A stretch of 64,000 nt of DNA from contig CAWGMB010000019.1 in NCBI GenBank assembly GCA_963823515.1, forward strand, positions 558,001 through 622,000, given 5' to 3'. Under the pieces are notes generated by a model. The model had not been told where the DNA came from and made no database searches. It was given only the letters and a program-made list of their open reading frames with translations. The translations under genes were made by a program, and so were the position numbers. Positions 20,043 through 29,590 of this stretch are shown here, piece after piece. Every line of letters begins with the position of its first letter. The stretch's first letter is position 1. Source of the stretch: Miltoncostaea sp963823515 (GTDB lineage Bacteria; Actinomycetota; Thermoleophilia; Miltoncostaeales; Miltoncostaeaceae).

Positions 20043-20966
20043 CTATCCGGGTGACTGCCTGGCGAGCGCCAAGAGGGCCGGGAGGTCCGACGGATCGCCC
20101 AGGTGGACGGCCTCGACCCCGGGACGGATGCGCCGCACCAGGCCCACCAGGATGCGCCGGTGGCCGAACTCCACGAACGTGTCGGCGCCGACGTCGAGGG
20201 CGAGCTTGACCGTCTGGGTGAAGCGCACGGGTGCGGTCAGCTGCTGTGCCAGCAGCGAGCGTAGGTGCTCACCCTTCTCGAAGGCGGCCGACGTGGCCGA
20301 CAGGAAGGGCAGCGACGGGGTGCTGATCTTCACGCCCGAGAGCGTCTCGCGCAGCTTGTCGGCCGCGGGCGCCATCACCGAGGAGTGGAACGCGCCGTCA
20401 ACGTCGAGCAGCCTGGCCTTGATGCCGCGCGCCCGCGCGAGGTCGAGCAGGCGGTCGACACCCTTGGAGAGGCCCGAAGCCACGATCTGGCCGGGGCAGT
20501 TGTAGTTGGCGGGCCACACCTCGCCCGCCTCGCGGCAGAGCGCCTCGACGTCCTCGTCGCTCGCGCCGAGCAGGGCGGCCATCGAGCCGGGGCTCGTGGC
20601 GACGACGTTCTCGGTAGCCTCGCCGCGCGCCTCCACCAGCCGCAGGGCCTCGCCGAACGAGAGGCTGCCGCAGGCGACCAGAGCCGAGTATTCGCCGAGC
20701 GAGTGGCCCATCGCCAGCCCGCCCTCGACGCCGTGGTCGCGGGCGACCCGCCAGGCGGCGACCGAGTGGGTCAGCACCGCCGGCTGGCAGTGCCTGGTCG
20801 ACATCAGGTCGTCGTGAGGCCCCTCGAAGCAGATCTTCGCGAGGTCATACCCGAGGTGGTCGTTGGCCTCCTCGAAGGTGCGGCGGGCCGTGGGAAACGC
20901 GTCGCAGAGGGCCTTGCCCATGCCGACTTCCTGCGCTCCCTGCCCGGGGAACAGAAGCGCGATCAG
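20043..20966 (-). CDS. fabD: Malonyl-CoA:ACP transacylase (CTG start)
   Basis: This enzyme loads malonate on ACP for fatty-acid elongation. The GHSLGEYSAL nucleophile elbow (Ser), the Arg of the RLVEARGEA region, GAFHSSVM (His) and QLTAPVRFTQTV are present. The first ATG (20921) would cut off the family N-terminus. In frame upstream the sequence reads IALLFPGQGAQEVGMG, the conserved FabD opening, and begins at a CTG (20966) that has GGAGG seven bases upstream (20974-20978). No ATG, GTG or TTG lies between. I therefore take CTG as the start, giving 307 aa, the usual length. Confidence 0.9.
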   Translation of the reverse strand: MIALLFPGQGAQEVGMGKALCDAFPTARRTFEEANDHLGYDLAKICFEGPHDDLMSTRHCQPAVLTHSVAAWRVARDHGVEGGLAMGHSLGEYSALVACGSLSFGEALRLVEARGEATENVVATSPGSMAALLGASDEDVEALCREAGEVWPANYNCPGQIVASGLSKGVDRLLDLARARGIKARLLDVDGAFHSSVMAPAADKLRETLSGVKISTPSLPFLSATSAAFEKGEHLRSLLAQQLTAPVRFTQTVKLALDVGADTFVEFGHRRILVGLVRRIRPGVEAVHLGDPSDLPALLALARQSPG

Positions 20967-20973
20967 AGCTGGG

Positions 20974-20978
20974 CCTCC
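20974..20978 (-). promoter_or_regulatory. Shine-Dalgarno GGAGG that decides the CTG start of fabD
   Basis: GGAGG read on the minus strand lies 7 nt upstream of the CTG at 20966. The next canonical start, ATG 20921, is more than 50 nt away and has no such site. Confidence 0.7.
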
Positions 20979-21221
20979 ACGGTGCGGCGGGGACTCGCGA
21001 TCGACCTCATGCCGACTCCTCGCGCGACAGGGGCGTTACGGGTGGGCACCCGAGAGAACACGACATGATAGGCCGTCGCGTCCTCAGTCTTCAAGGCGGG
21101 CATCCCGGGGGGCGGTCGTAGCGGCCCGTCCGCGCGGGCGCGTCGGCTCACGGGAACTCGCTCGTCGCGGCGGCCGGTGCTCGCGGCGGCCGACCCCGCC
21201 GACCTGCGACGATGCCGGGCG

Positions 21222-23063
21222 ATGCCGCCCCCCCTCATCCCGCTCGGCCACTTCTTCGACAACCCCGAGCGCGCCCTGGCGCGCCTGTCGCCCGACGGCA
21301 CCCGCATCTCGTGGCTGGCGCCGCGCGAGGGGGTGCTCAACGTCTGGGTGCGCGACGCGGCGGGCGGCGAGCCGGTGCCGGTGACCGACGACCGCGATCG
21401 CGGCATCCGCTCCTACCTGTGGTCGCGCGATTCGCGCCGGATCCTCTACAGCCAGGACACCGGGGGCGACGAGAACCACCACCTGTTCTCGATCGACGCC
21501 TCCGGGCAGGGCCGGGCTCGCGACCTCACACCGTTCGGCGGCGTGCGGGCCGGCCTGATCGCCGCGCCACGGGCGACCCCCGGCCGCGTGCTGGTGTCCA
21601 TGAACCTGCGCGACCGCTCGCTGTTCGACGCCTACCGGCTCACCCTGGCCTCCGGCAAGCTCGAGCTGATCGGCCGGAACCCGGGCAACATCCTCGGCTG
21701 GCAGGCCGACCGCGAGGGGCGGCTGCGGGCCGCCTACGCCCAGACGCCGGCCGGCGACTACGAGCTGCTGGTGCGCGACGACGAGGCCGGGGAGCTGCGG
21801 GTCGTCGCGGAGTTCGCCAACGAGGACGGCGGCCAGCCCTACGCCTTCACGCCCGACGGCCGCCGGCTCTGGGTGGGCAGCGCCCGCGGCAGCGACCTGC
21901 TGCGCCTGGTCGAGCTCGACCCGTCCGACGGGTCGGAGACGGAGATCGACCGCGACGGCGAGGTCGACCTCGCCGGCCCGATGATCAGCGACCTCACCGG
22001 GGAGCTCCTCGGGGCCGTATACCTGCGCGACCGCATGGTGCTGCACGCGTTCGACGAGCGCCTCGCGCGCGACTGGGAGGCGGTGAGGGCGCTGCACCCC
22101 GGCGACCCGCGGATCACCGGGCAGGACGCGGCCGAGTCGCGCTGGATCGTCGCCTTCGACGACGACCGCGATCCGGGCGCCACGTTCCTGTACGACCGCG
22201 ATACGCAGAAGGCCGAGCTGCTCTACCGCTCGCGACCCTGGCTCGACCCCGAGACGCTCGCCCCGATGGCCCCGGTCGTCATCACCTCCCGCGACGGCCT
22301 GGCGCTCCACTGCTACCTCACGCTGCCGCTCGACACCGAGCCCCGCGACCTGCCGGCCGTCCTCGTGGTGCACGGCGGCCCCTGGTCGCGCGACGCCTGG
22401 GGCTACGACCCGCAGGCGCAGATGCTGGCCAACCGGGGCTACGCGGTGCTCCAGGTCAACTACCGGGGCTCGACGGGCTTCGGCAAGCGCTTCACCCACG
22501 CCGCCGAGCGCGAGTTCTCCGGCAGGATGCACGACGACCTGATCGACGGGGTCGAGTGGCTTGTGGGCGAGAGGATCGCCGACCGTGCGCGCGTGGGGAT
22601 CTACGGCGGCTCGTACGGCGGGTACGCGGCGCTCGTGGGCGCGAGCTTCACGCCTGACGTCTTCGCTGCGGCGGTGAGCATGGTGGGGCCGTCGAGCCTG
22701 GTCACGCTGGTGCGCTCGTTCCCGGCCTACTGGCGGCCGCTGCTCGCCAGCACCTGGTTCCGGTACGTCGGCGATCCGGACGACCCCGAGCAGCTCGCCG
22801 ACCTCGAAGCCCGGTCACCGCTCAACCGCGTCGACGACATCACGGCGCCGCTGCTGGTGATCCAGGGTGCCAACGACCCACGCGTTACCAAGGCCGAGTC
22901 GGACCAGATCGTCGCGGCGCTGCGCGCGCGCGGCGTCGATGTGGAGTATCTGGTCAAGGACGACGAGGGTCACGGCTTCGTGAAGCCCGAGAACCGGATG
23001 GAGGCCTACGCGGCCATCGAGCGCTTCTTCGCGAAGCACCTGGGCGGACGGACCGCCGGCTGA
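21222..23063 (+). CDS. S9-family prolyl oligopeptidase / acylaminoacyl-peptidase
   Basis: This protein of about 613 aa has no clear signal peptide, so it is probably cytoplasmic. The N-terminal about 330 residues form a beta-propeller with repeated blade segments (SPDGTRISWLAP, SRDSRRILYSQD, TPDGRRLWVG). The C-terminal alpha/beta-hydrolase has HGGPWSRDAWGYDP and YGGSYGGYAAL with the nucleophile Ser. GANDPRVTKAES contributes Asp, and EGHGFVKPENRME contributes His. It hydrolyses short peptides or acylated peptides. The ATG at 21222 (MPPPLIPLGHFFDNP) is preferred to an in-frame start 15 codons earlier. The stop overlaps the CTG of the transporter gene downstream. Confidence 0.9.
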   Translation: MPPPLIPLGHFFDNPERALARLSPDGTRISWLAPREGVLNVWVRDAAGGEPVPVTDDRDRGIRSYLWSRDSRRILYSQDTGGDENHHLFSIDASGQGRARDLTPFGGVRAGLIAAPRATPGRVLVSMNLRDRSLFDAYRLTLASGKLELIGRNPGNILGWQADREGRLRAAYAQTPAGDYELLVRDDEAGELRVVAEFANEDGGQPYAFTPDGRRLWVGSARGSDLLRLVELDPSDGSETEIDRDGEVDLAGPMISDLTGELLGAVYLRDRMVLHAFDERLARDWEAVRALHPGDPRITGQDAAESRWIVAFDDDRDPGATFLYDRDTQKAELLYRSRPWLDPETLAPMAPVVITSRDGLALHCYLTLPLDTEPRDLPAVLVVHGGPWSRDAWGYDPQAQMLANRGYAVLQVNYRGSTGFGKRFTHAAEREFSGRMHDDLIDGVEWLVGERIADRARVGIYGGSYGGYAALVGASFTPDVFAAAVSMVGPSSLVTLVRSFPAYWRPLLASTWFRYVGDPDDPEQLADLEARSPLNRVDDITAPLLVIQGANDPRVTKAESDQIVAALRARGVDVEYLVKDDEGHGFVKPENRMEAYAAIERFFAKHLGGRTAG

Positions 23064-24289
23064 CCCCGAGCGCCGGGCCGCGGTACCGCTGGGCGGTGCT
23101 GGCCGTCGGCATGACGGCCCAGGCGAGCATCTCGGCGCTGCAACTCGGGCTCCCCGCCGTCGCGCCGCAGCTGCGCGACGAGTACTCGCTGTCGCTGGCG
23201 GCGACCGGCGCGCTGCTGGCCGCCTCGACCGTGGGGATCATCGCCACGCTCCTGGCATGGGGTGCCCTGGCCGACCGCATCGGCGAGCGCGCGGTGATCG
23301 GCATCGGCTTGACCGGGGCGGCGCTCGCCATGGCGGCGGCCTCGCGCGCCGGCTCGGCGGAGGCCCTGGGGGCGTGCCTGGTGGCGGCGGGTGCGTTCGG
23401 ATCCAGCGCAAACGCGGCCAGCGGCCGCGCCGTGGTGGCCTGGTTCGACGCGTCCCAGCGCGGCTTCGCGCTCGGCCTGCGCCACATGTCGACGCCGCTC
23501 GGCGGCGCCGTGGCCGCCATCTCCCTCCCCTTCATCGCGGATCGCGGCGGGGTCGGCGACGCCCTACTGGCGCTGGCCGGCGCGCTCCTGGTCGGCGCCC
23601 TCGCCGGCGCCATCGGCCTGCGACGCGCCGAGCCCTCCGGGGCCGCGGGCGAGGGCGCGCCGCGCCGCCACGGGCCACCGCCGGCCGGTCCCCTGCGCGA
23701 CCCCGACATCTGGCGCCTGTCGCTGGGTACGGCCGCCGTCGTTCTCGCGCAGCTCTCGGTGCTCAGCTTCCTGGCCCTCTACCTCCACGAGGAGCGCGGC
23801 TGGTCGGTTGGGGCCGCCGCCCTCGCGCTGGCCGCGGTCCAGATCGGCGGAGGGGCATCGCGCGTGGCGGCGGGGATCTGGTCGGACCGGCTCGGCAGCC
23901 GCATACGGCCGCTGCGCCTCCTCGCGCTCTCGGGCGCCGCCACGCTCGGGCTCGCGACGGCCCTGCTCGGGGCTCCCGACGCCGCCGCCGCGACGGCCCT
24001 GATCGCGGCGGGAGTGCTGACGATGGCGGGCAACGGCGTCTCGTTCGCCGCCGCCGCCGAGATGGCCGGGCCGTCGCGGGTGGGGACGGCGCTCGGCCTG
24101 CAGAACACGATCCTGTTCGTCGCCGTCGCGGTGGCGCCGCCCGCCTTCGGCGCGGCCGTGGGCCTCACGTCGTGGCCGGCCGCCTTCGCGCTCGCGGCGC
24201 TCTGCCCGCTGACCGGCTGGTGGGTGCTCGGACCCCTGGCGGAGCGGGAGCGGCGGCTCTCGATCAGGGGGCCAGGTTCGCCCCGGTGA
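23060..24289 (+). CDS. MFS transporter
   Basis: This major-facilitator protein of about 409 aa has twelve predicted helices. The loop-2 signature is WGALADRIGER, and a second-half equivalent is GIWSDRLGSRIRPL. The substrate is unknown. The first GTG (23096) lies inside helix 1. The frame is open further upstream, reading LTPSAGPRYRWAVLAVGMTA, which fits MFS N-termini. It would start at the CTG at 23060 that overlaps the peptidase stop (CTGA). No strong Shine-Dalgarno site is present, so coupling from the upstream gene is likely. The 3' end overlaps the convergent gene by 26 bp. Confidence 0.85.
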   Translation: MTPSAGPRYRWAVLAVGMTAQASISALQLGLPAVAPQLRDEYSLSLAATGALLAASTVGIIATLLAWGALADRIGERAVIGIGLTGAALAMAAASRAGSAEALGACLVAAGAFGSSANAASGRAVVAWFDASQRGFALGLRHMSTPLGGAVAAISLPFIADRGGVGDALLALAGALLVGALAGAIGLRRAEPSGAAGEGAPRRHGPPPAGPLRDPDIWRLSLGTAAVVLAQLSVLSFLALYLHEERGWSVGAAALALAAVQIGGGASRVAAGIWSDRLGSRIRPLRLLALSGAATLGLATALLGAPDAAAATALIAAGVLTMAGNGVSFAAAAEMAGPSRVGTALGLQNTILFVAVAVAPPAFGAAVGLTSWPAAFALAALCPLTGWWVLGPLAERERRLSIRGPGSPR

Positions 24290-26339
24290 TGGTGGCGCGA
24301 CGCATCTCGTCGCCGGAGATCCCGTCGAGGAGGCGGCTCCGGACGTCGTTCAGCCGCCGGATCGCCGCCTGTCCGATGCGCTGGTTGATCCTCAGCTGAG
24401 CGGCGCTCAGCGTGAACACGACCCCGCTCTTGTCGGCGGCCGGCGCGATCACCGTGCGGGTCGGCGCGGGCGGCGCCGTCGCGTCGGCGCGGATCGCGGC
24501 GATCGTCGCGCCGATCCGGTCGGCGCTCACGGCGCCGAGGCGGACGTCGCCGCCCGAGAGCCCGGCGTCGAGGCGGGCGAGGAGCGCGTTGGCCCGGCGC
24601 AGAGCGGCCGAGGCGATCCGCTGGTTGATCTGCAGCTGCTCCACGCTGAGCGTGAACACCACGCCGCTCTTGTCGGCCGCCGGGCGGATCTCAAGCGAGC
24701 GCGGTGTCGCCACCGGCACCGTGCGCGGGCCGGGGGCCGGTACGACCTCGACGCCCGCTCCCAGCGCCGTGGCGCCGATGCCCCCGCCGCAGAGGTCCCG
24801 GGTGGCGATGCGCGCCCGCAGCCAGCCCTCGAGCGCGTCGGCCCGCCGGAGCGCCGCCGAGTAGATCCGCTGGTTGATGATCAGCTGGGTCAGGCTCAGG
24901 GTGATCGTGTCGGCGGTGGCCGGGGGCGGCGACTGCGGCGGGGCGGCGCAGGACGCGGCCGGGACGCGATCCGACCACAGGTTGAGCGACCCGAACTCCC
25001 CGCCCCCCTCGCTCACCCACATCAGCGCGGCCTCGCCGCGCCCCGAGGGCGCCAGCGCGACCTGCTCCATGGTGGCGGTGGCGATCGGGGTGTAGTTGCG
25101 GGCCTGGGGGAAGGACGCGGCGGCGGGCGCGGCGGTCGCCCAGATCGCGGGGAGGCCGTTGAGGGTGCTGTGCCAGGCCAGCAGGGTCGTCCCCAGGGAA
25201 TCGACCGCCGCCTGGAGGTCCTCCGCGCGCTGGTAGGTCGGCCTCCGTCCGTCCTGGACGGCGAACAGGGTCTCCTCGGCACCCCAGGCGCCCGTGGGCG
25301 CGCGCCGGCGCGCGCGGAGGATGTCTCCGAGCGAATAGGTCGGGTCCACCCGGGGGTAGTCCGGGTCCGGCGGATCCAGCGTGTCGAGGTTCACCCCGTA
25401 GGCGACCAGCGCCTGGCCGGTCGGCCCGACGGCGGCGACCGGCGCGAAACCGGCTGCGCGCGAGCGTCTCGGCGCGGCGCCCAGGCCTCCGGCGAGTCCG
25501 GCCCGGGTGGCGACGGCGATCCCGGCTGCGGGCGCCCCCCGGGCCCAGGCCGCCACGATCTGCGCGCCGTCGGCGATCGCGATCGCTGCCTCGCCGCCCG
25601 AAGGATCGAGCGTCACGGGCGCCTCCCAGCCCGCGGCGCCGGCCGCTCGGGCCGTCGCGACCACCGGCGCAGTCGCCACTGCCACCCGGCCGCCTGCCGG
25701 GCCGATGGCGACCACGTCACCCTGCGGGTTCGCGGCCAGCGCCGGCCGGACGCCGAGCACCTGCGGCTCTTCAAAGGACCAGAACGGAGTGGTCGACGCG
25801 TCGAGGTCGTAGACGGCGCGGCGGACCTGCCACCCTCCGGACGAGATCTCGCCCCAGGCGGCGGTCGCGCGTCCGCCGGCGAACGCGAGCACGGGCGACG
25901 CGACCTCGCCGGTGCCCGATAGGGATCCGATGCTCCCCGCGTCCCTCCACGACCCCGTCGCGGTGGATCGGAGCGCCGACCGCAGGTCGACCGCGGAGAC
26001 CCCGTGGGGGCGGCGCCAGATCACCATCGCCCGCCCGCGCTCGTCGATCGCAACGACGATGGTGTCGGGGCGGCGTTCCGTCACGCCCGAGATCCGCACG
26101 CGCGGGCCCCACGGCCCGCCGGCCCGCGATCGCGAGCGGGCGAAGACGGCGAACCCGTCGCCGACGGGCGCCTCGAAGGCCGCGACGTTCTCGCCCCGCG
26201 CGTTCATCGCGATGCCGGAACTGACCGGGTCGGGACCGGCGGTGGTCGCGATGACGTCCGCCGCCGCCGCGGGGCCCGCGGTGAGCGCGAGCGCCACGGC
26301 CGAGAGCGAGAGGACCAGGACTCTGTGGATGATCGTCAT
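24264..26339 (-). CDS. Large exported protein with three C-terminal INQRI-motif repeats
   Basis: This 691-aa protein has a good signal peptide (MTIIHRVLVLSLSAVALALT, cleavage after PAAAA). Residues about 30-450 form a repetitive beta-rich region with segments such as ERGRAMVIWRRPHG and NPQGDVVAIGPAGG, resembling propeller-like blades common in exported actinobacterial proteins. From about residue 480 three repeats follow: LTQLIINQRIYSAALRRADA, VEQLQINQRIASAALRRANA and AAQLRINQRIGQAAIRRLND. The last two are preceded by the identical string AADKSGVVFTLS. The motif is the same one found in the three small genes at 1.6-3.6 kb. Two Cys are present (AASCAAPP and RDLCGGG). The function is unknown; a cell-surface protein with a multivalent helical tail is a fair guess. 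Confidence 0.8.
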   Translation of the reverse strand: MTIIHRVLVLSLSAVALALTAGPAAAADVIATTAGPDPVSSGIAMNARGENVAAFEAPVGDGFAVFARSRSRAGGPWGPRVRISGVTERRPDTIVVAIDERGRAMVIWRRPHGVSAVDLRSALRSTATGSWRDAGSIGSLSGTGEVASPVLAFAGGRATAAWGEISSGGWQVRRAVYDLDASTTPFWSFEEPQVLGVRPALAANPQGDVVAIGPAGGRVAVATAPVVATARAAGAAGWEAPVTLDPSGGEAAIAIADGAQIVAAWARGAPAAGIAVATRAGLAGGLGAAPRRSRAAGFAPVAAVGPTGQALVAYGVNLDTLDPPDPDYPRVDPTYSLGDILRARRRAPTGAWGAEETLFAVQDGRRPTYQRAEDLQAAVDSLGTTLLAWHSTLNGLPAIWATAAPAAASFPQARNYTPIATATMEQVALAPSGRGEAALMWVSEGGGEFGSLNLWSDRVPAASCAAPPQSPPPATADTITLSLTQLIINQRIYSAALRRADALEGWLRARIATRDLCGGGIGATALGAGVEVVPAPGPRTVPVATPRSLEIRPAADKSGVVFTLSVEQLQINQRIASAALRRANALLARLDAGLSGGDVRLGAVSADRIGATIAAIRADATAPPAPTRTVIAPAADKSGVVFTLSAAQLRINQRIGQAAIRRLNDVRSRLLDGISGDEMRRATITGANLAP

Positions 26340-26434
26340 CCATCGATCATCGCGTCCCGCGTCTCGCCGGGGATCCGGGAACGCCTCCCATCCGCTGCGG
26401 GGGAACCCCCGTCTCGCGGCGCCGAGCTCCAGGC

Positions 26435-26842
26435 TCAGTGCGGGGACGCGCCCCCGTGCTTACCGAGGCCGAGGTCCCGGACCGTCCGCTGCACGACGGC
26501 GTGGGCCAGGATCAGCATGACGAGGGCGAGCAGGCCGTGGAATCCGGCGACCCACTCGTCGGCGTCGGCGAAGCCCACCTGGACCACGGTGAGCACCGCG
26601 AGCGCGAAGGCCGGCGCCACCTTAGCCCAGGCCTTCCAGTACGCGACCAGGGCCGCGATGAACGCCAGGGCCGTGACCCCCTCGACGGCGTACCCGAGTC
26701 CCGTGTGGGCGTCGAGCGCGCTTTCGCCGGCACCGAAGGCGTAGGCGGCGATGAAGTAGACCTGGAGGAAGATCCCCACGATGACGAGGGTCCCCGTTAC
26801 GAGGAGGGCCCACTGGGCGGCGCGCTGTGCTCCTGAGCTCAT
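26435..26842 (-). CDS. Four-helix membrane protein, DUF6220-like
   Basis: This 135-aa protein has four predicted membrane helices: WALLVTGTLVIVGIFLQVYF, the HTGLGYAVEGVTALAFIAAL region, PAFALAVLTVVQVGFA, and GFHGLLALVMLILAHAVV. His residues occur in helix 2 and helix 4 positions (DAHTGLG and GFHGL). That layout is like the uncharacterised DUF6220 family, from memory and not searched. The start overlaps the sbcC stop by 4 bp, so it is the last gene of the nurA-herA-sbcD-sbcC run, but a role in repair is not implied. Confidence 0.65.
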   Translation of the reverse strand: MSSGAQRAAQWALLVTGTLVIVGIFLQVYFIAAYAFGAGESALDAHTGLGYAVEGVTALAFIAALVAYWKAWAKVAPAFALAVLTVVQVGFADADEWVAGFHGLLALVMLILAHAVVQRTVRDLGLGKHGGASPH

Positions 26843-29590
26843 AGGCCCGAGATACTACTCACGCCCTCGGAGTCCTTCGTCACATGGAGGGCGGCTCCCA
26901 GCCTGTCGGCGACCCCCGGCAGGTGGGTGATGACGCCGATCAGCCGCCCGTCGCCCTGCAGGCGCTCCACGCCCACCAGCGCCTGCTCGAGCGAGTCGGC
27001 GTCGAGCGTCGAGAAGCCCTCGTCGAGGAAGAGGCAGTCGAGGCGCCCGCTCGACTCGGCGGCGACGTCGCCCAGCCCGAGGGCCAGCGCCAGGCTGGCC
27101 AGGAAGCGCTCGCCCCCCGAGAGCGTCGACGCGGCCCGCAGCCGCTCGCCCCGGCGCCGGTCGACCACCGCCATCGGATCGGGCTCGGCGGAGGCGAAGC
27201 GGTACATGCCGTCGCTCAGCTCCACGAGGTGCTCCGAGGCCGCGCGGGCGAGCCGCTCGCGGTAGCGGGCGAGGAGGAAGCGCGGGAACTGGTTCGCCCG
27301 CAGATCGAGGGCCACCTGGCGGTGCAGCTGGGCCCGGGCCGCGGCCTCCGCCGCCTCGGCGGCCAGCGCGCGCGCTGAGGCGGCGAGGGCGCCGAGCTCG
27401 GCCAGGCGCCCGCGGGCCTCCGCACGCGCGTCCGCCAGGCGCCGGACGGCCGCCCCGACATGATCGGGGTCGTCGATGCCGAGGGCGTAGCCCTCCGCGC
27501 CGAGCCGCTGCCGGATGGCCGCGGCGCGGGCGTCGGCCTCGGCCGCACGCCGCGCGTGCACGGCTGCGGCCTCCAGGGCGCTCGCGCGCAGGCGCCGGGC
27601 GGCGGCGATCAGATCCTCAGCCCCGGCGCCGTCGTCCGGCGGTTCCAGCCGCCCGCGCGACGCGGCCCGCGACGCCGCGCTGCGCAGCGCGGCGACCGGG
27701 CCCCGCTCGAGCTCCGCCAGGGCGGCGGCCGTCCTCGCGGCGCTGCTCGGACGCCGCGGCGTCGGATCGCGCCGCGGCGTCGGCGGCCCGCTCGGCGTCC
27801 TGAGCCTCCGCGATGGCGGACGCCAGGGCGGCGGCCGGGGACGCGTGCTCGGCCCACGCCCCGAGGCTCGTGCGCACGTCCTCGACCTCGACGCGGTCGC
27901 GCGCGAGCTGCGCCTCGTCGGCCTCGATGCGGGCGCTCTCGCTCGCGAGGGCTGCGTCGAGGGTGCCCAGCGTGGCGCGGGCGTCCGCGATCGCCCGCGT
28001 CCGCGTCTCCGCGCGCGCCTGGTCCTCCGCGTCGCCCCCCTCGGCGTCCGCCTCCGCGATCTGGGCCTCCGCGAGCGCGGCGGCCACCGCGTCGGCGGCG
28101 TGCGACGCGGTCTCGAGCTCGGACGCGGCGGTCCGCTCGCGCTCGGCGGCGACCGCGAGCGCCGAGGACGTCTCATCGCGGGCGCGCCGCGCGGCGGCCA
28201 GGGCGTCCTCGGCCCCGCGCAGCGTGCTCGCCTCTTCGGCGTGGGGGTGGAAGTCGCCGCCGCACACCGGACACGGATCGCCCGCCGCCAGACCCGCGCG
28301 GACCGTCGCGGCGAGGTCGTGCATTCGCGCCCGCTCCACCAGGAGCACGGCTTCGTCCAGCGCCCGGCCCGCCGCCCGGTCGCGCTCGGCGGCGTCGGCC
28401 CGTGCGGTCGCAGCCTCCGTATGCGCGGCGATCGCCCGCGTCCGCGCGTCGCGTCCCGCGCGCCAGTCGGCCGCCAGCAGGCGGCGCCGCCCGAGCCGGG
28501 CGTCGTCGGAGACGGCCGCTTCGAGCGCGCTCGCTGCGCGCTCCCGCTCGGCCTGCGTCTGCCGGAGGTTCTCCGCGCGGGCGGAGAGCGCGGCCGTCCG
28601 CACCGGCAGCTCGGCCACCAGCCGGTCGGCCCGCTCCGCACGTTCGCGCAGGGCCGCGAGGTCCGCCGCCCCTCCGCCGTGGCGCGCGCGCAGGGCCTCG
28701 CGGACCTCCGACGCATCCCTCAGCGCGCGGAGCCGCGTCGCGCGCAGTGCCTCGGCGTCCTCGATCGCGGCCCGCGCGGCGATCATCCGCTGCAGGAGCG
28801 CGGCCGCCTCCTCCTCGTCGAGCAGGTCTTCCGCGGCGTCGCGCGCGGAGCGCTCCCGGGCGCGCAGGGCCTCGGCCTCGGCGATCTCCGCCGCCATGCG
28901 CTCGGCGTGCGGTTGCAGCCGAGCCGCCGCGGCATGCCGGGCGGCTGCCCCGCGCGCGCTGCGGGCAGCCGCGCCGCGCGCCGTCGCCCCGTGTTCGGGC
29001 AGCCGCACGATGTCGGCCTCGCGCAGCGCGGCCACGGCGCGCGCTCCGGCCTCGAGGGTCTGCGCGGCCTCGCGAGCCCCCTCCAGGGAACGCACGCCGA
29101 AGAGCTCGCGCAGGATCGCGTCGCGGTCCTTCGGCGCGGCCGAAAGGAACGCGGCGAACTGGCCCTGGGCCAGCAGCACCGCGCTCGTGAAGGCCTTGAA
29201 GCCCATGCCGACCACCTGGCCCAGGCGGGCGGCCACCGGCTCCGGCCCGGCGATCGACTCGACGCACGCGCCGCCGTCGTCGGCCAGGCGCTCGAGCAGG
29301 TGGCGCGGCTCGGGCGCCCGCGCGCCGTATCGCCGGGTCATGCGCCACACCTCGCCCCGCGAGGAGAACGTGAGGCGCACCTCACCGTGCTCGCGCCCCA
29401 GCGTCAGCAGCTCGGACGGGGTGCTCGGCGCCGGCGTCTTGCCGAAGAGCGCGAAGGAGATCGCGTCGAGCAGCGAGGTCTTGCCGGCCCCGGTGTCTCC
29501 GGTGATCACCACGAGCTCCAGCGGGCGAAGGTCGATCGTCGCGCGGTCGTACGATCGGAAGGAGGTCAGGTCGAGCTCGAGCGGGCGCAT
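26839..29590 (-). pseudogene. sbcC: SbcC (Rad50-like) ATPase gene with one-base frameshift
   Basis: SbcC is the SMC-like partner of SbcD in DNA-end and hairpin processing. From 29590 the protein reads a correct N-terminus: ITGDTGAGKTSLLDAISFAL (Walker A), Q-loop LLAQGQFAAFL, long Ala/Glu-rich coiled coil, and the zinc-hook CPVCGGDFHPH. The frame ends early at 27617. The rest is in another frame: coiled coil, then STLSGGERFLASLALALG (ABC signature) and DCLFLDEGFSTLDADS (Walker B) to 26839. Removing one base of the pair at 27733-27734 gives RRETAAALAELERG, a seamless join, and a protein of about 916 aa. Both halves look well conserved, so a sequencing error or recent mutation is likely. Confidence 0.85.

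Noticed and set aside
20963..21406. 147-aa open frame upstream of fabD
   Set aside because: It is mostly antisense to the S9 peptidase and compositionally like a shadow. Only the last 15 codons precede fabD, and a leader-peptide role has no support.
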